Positions 62,794 through 64,000 of a stretch of 64,000 nucleotides of DNA are shown one piece after another. Source of the DNA: CAYVMN01 sp043808585. Its GTDB lineage: Bacteria > Desulfobacterota > DSM-4660 > Desulfatiglandales > Desulfatiglandaceae. Position 1 is the first letter of the stretch. Every line of letters starts with the position of its first letter. Below the pieces are notes generated by a model. That model had not been told where the DNA came from and ran no database searches. It saw nothing but the letters and a program-made list of their open reading frames with translations. The position numbers and the translations under genes are program-made. Where the stretch lies: positions 1 to 64,000 of the forward strand of contig JAZDES010000224.1 of assembly GCA_043808585.1 (NCBI GenBank), written 5' to 3'.

Positions 62794-63453
62794 TCAGGAT
62801 GAAATTAGACGGACCAATTTTTCTCTTGAAACCATTCCCTCTCTGAGGATCTTGGGCGGATCCACGGTCACGTCGAGGACGGTGGATCCGATCTTTCCTT
62901 CGGTTTTTCCTCCATCCAGGATCAGGTCCACGCTATCTCCCAGTGAATCGAAAACCTCTTTGGCTGTGCTGCATGGGCCTTCGCCAGAGACGTTGGCGCT
63001 GGTTCCGGTGATGGGCCTGCCGATTGTTCGGGCCAGGGCTGTTGCCAGGGGGTGGCTGGAGAGGCGGATGCCGATCTTGCCCGATTTGGCGGTGAGGAGC
63101 TGCGATACCTTTGATGAGGCATCAAATACTATGGTCAGGCCACCCGGCCAGAATTCACGGATGAGCCGACGGACAACAGGGGGGATGGTGGCCACATACT
63201 GAGCGAGTGATTCCACAGAGGGGATGAGGATCAGGACGGGGCGGTCGGGCTTTCTTTTTTTTACGAAAAATAGCCTAATGATGGCCTGCTCGTTTGTTGC
63301 ATCCACGGCAAGGCCATAAAAGGACTCAGTGGGATAGGCGACCAGGCCGCCGGACAAGAGGAGACCTTTGGCCCTCTTGATGCCTTCATCCATTCCATCA
63401 GGAAGTTGCACGCGGATGACAGAGTTCCCGGCGGTTTTGCCTGGTTTGTTCAA
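62794..63453 (-). CDS. tsaC: L-threonylcarbamoyladenylate synthase
   Basis: 219 aa, YrdC/Sua5 single-domain: GLVAYPTESFYGLAVDATNEQAI, KKRKPDRPVLILIPS, SGKIGIRLSSHPLATAL and GTSANVSGEGPC. Makes threonylcarbamoyl-AMP for t6A37 of tRNA. Short of the SUA5 C-terminal domain, so the TsaC type. Overlaps purE by 4 nt. Confidence 0.95.
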   Translation of the reverse strand: MNKPGKTAGNSVIRVQLPDGMDEGIKRAKGLLLSGGLVAYPTESFYGLAVDATNEQAIIRLFFVKKRKPDRPVLILIPSVESLAQYVATIPPVVRRLIREFWPGGLTIVFDASSKVSQLLTAKSGKIGIRLSSHPLATALARTIGRPITGTSANVSGEGPCSTAKEVFDSLGDSVDLILDGGKTEGKIGSTVLDVTVDPPKILREGMVSREKLVRLISS

Positions 63454-63941
63454 GATTCGACCGTCCGGGAGGCCTTTTCAGTTATCCCTCTGCGATAGGC
63501 TTTTAGTCTTTCAGCTATTTCAGGGTGCTTGAGGGCCAGGATCTGGGCGGCCAAGACAGCAGCATTCTTTGCCCCGCCGCTCCCCACAGCCACCGTGGCC
63601 ACCGGGATGCCGGGTGGCATCTGGACTGTCGAGAGTAAGGCGTCAAAACCCTTGAGGGGTGAGGAATCAATGGGGACCCCAATGACCGGGAGTGTTGTGT
63701 GGCCGGCGACGGCCCCTGCCAGGTGGGCAGCCCAGCCGGCCCCGGCAATGATTACCTGGATCCCCCGATCCTCGGCTGATACAGCGTAATCCCTTGTGAG
63801 ATCAGGTGTCCGGTGTGCAGAGAGTACCCGCACCTCATGGGGGATATTCAAGGCATCTAAGAGATCAATGCACCCCTGCATCACCTCCCTATCGGAGATG
63901 CTCCCCATCAAGACGCCCACCAAGGGCCTATCTGAAGTCAT
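63450..63941 (-). CDS. purE: N5-carboxyaminoimidazole ribonucleotide mutase (PurE)
   Basis: 163 aa. MGSISDREVMQGCIDLLDAL, SAHRTPDLTRDYA, AGAGWAAHLAGAVAGHTTLPVIGVP and GGAKNAAVLAAQILAL are PurE. Class I fold, purine synthesis. Probably co-transcribed with tsaC, whose start overlaps its stop. Confidence 0.96.
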   Translation of the reverse strand: MTSDRPLVGVLMGSISDREVMQGCIDLLDALNIPHEVRVLSAHRTPDLTRDYAVSAEDRGIQVIIAGAGWAAHLAGAVAGHTTLPVIGVPIDSSPLKGFDALLSTVQMPPGIPVATVAVGSGGAKNAAVLAAQILALKHPEIAERLKAYRRGITEKASRTVES

Positions 63942-64000
63942 GGCTTTACCTCGAATTTTGGATCTATTACCCTTCCTCTATTTGACGAACCCTACGGATC

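Overview
The window looks like chromosomal DNA of a Gram-negative, anaerobic Desulfobacterota (deltaproteobacterial) bacterium. The case rests on a complete Rnf complex operon, selenocysteine-type in-frame UGA codons in two redox genes, a meso-diaminopimelate type MurE, and small families typical of that group (DUF2232 between rpsR and rplI, DUF6125, DUF3096). The genus cannot be fixed from the sequence. Coding density is high, with long co-directional runs and many start/stop overlaps.

Layout. 1-5300: a GcvH-like protein, a CxxC thioredoxin-fold protein, an M20-type carbamoylase/hydantoinase-family amidase, and an SPFH protein with zinc ribbons followed by a zinc-ribbon partner broken by an in-frame TAA. 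5300-8300: an MFS transporter and alanine dehydrogenase, convergent. 8300-15100: a Tm-1-like (UPF0261) protein, a three-subunit molybdenum hydroxylase whose FAD subunit carries the cysteine loop typical of 4-hydroxybenzoyl-CoA reductase, and a phenylacetate-CoA ligase family enzyme. This is probably a catabolic module for an aromatic or heterocyclic substrate. 15100-20260: a predicted selenocysteine rhodanese fused to a ferritin-like domain, a fatty acid hydroxylase-type membrane protein, two glycosyltransferases, a VanZ-like protein and DUF2304. 20300-25730: rpsF-rpsR-DUF2232-rplI-dnaB-hflX, with a frameshift at a run of nine A in hflX. 25700-33600 (minus strand): ribF, then rnfCDGEAB-apbE. 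Here rnfB has an in-frame UGA at its first cluster cysteine and RnfA carries an extra lipoprotein-like N-terminal domain. 33780: tRNA-Leu(CAG) with a terminator. 34100-52300: a complete division and cell wall (dcw) cluster, mraZ-rsmH-ftsL-ftsI-murE-murF-(response regulator)-mraY-murD-ftsW-murG-murC-murB-ftsQ-ftsA-ftsZ. 52400-61200: a radical SAM protein, a large exported repeat/HEAT protein, a glutaredoxin plus ferredoxin-thioredoxin-reductase-type pair, DUF6125, YdcF/ElyC, a ZnuA-like binding protein and an NRDE protein. 61200-64000: two small minus-strand genes, an MBL hydrolase, then tsaC and purE on the minus strand.

How it works together. RibF supplies FMN/FAD, ApbE attaches FMN to RnfG/RnfD, and Rnf couples ferredoxin oxidation to NAD reduction and ion transport. 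The dcw block makes and divides a meso-DAP wall.

Several repeat families lie between, and sometimes inside, genes: a 93-bp hairpin family whose core is flipped relative to its arms in one copy, a 136-bp element with inverted ends, a 63-bp hairpin repeat at two places in the dcw cluster, and heptanucleotide tandem repeats of differing unit sequence. The strongest unusual signals are the two UGA codons, each exactly at a functionally essential cysteine position and each followed by a SECIS-like hairpin, and the lipoprotein-RnfA fusion.
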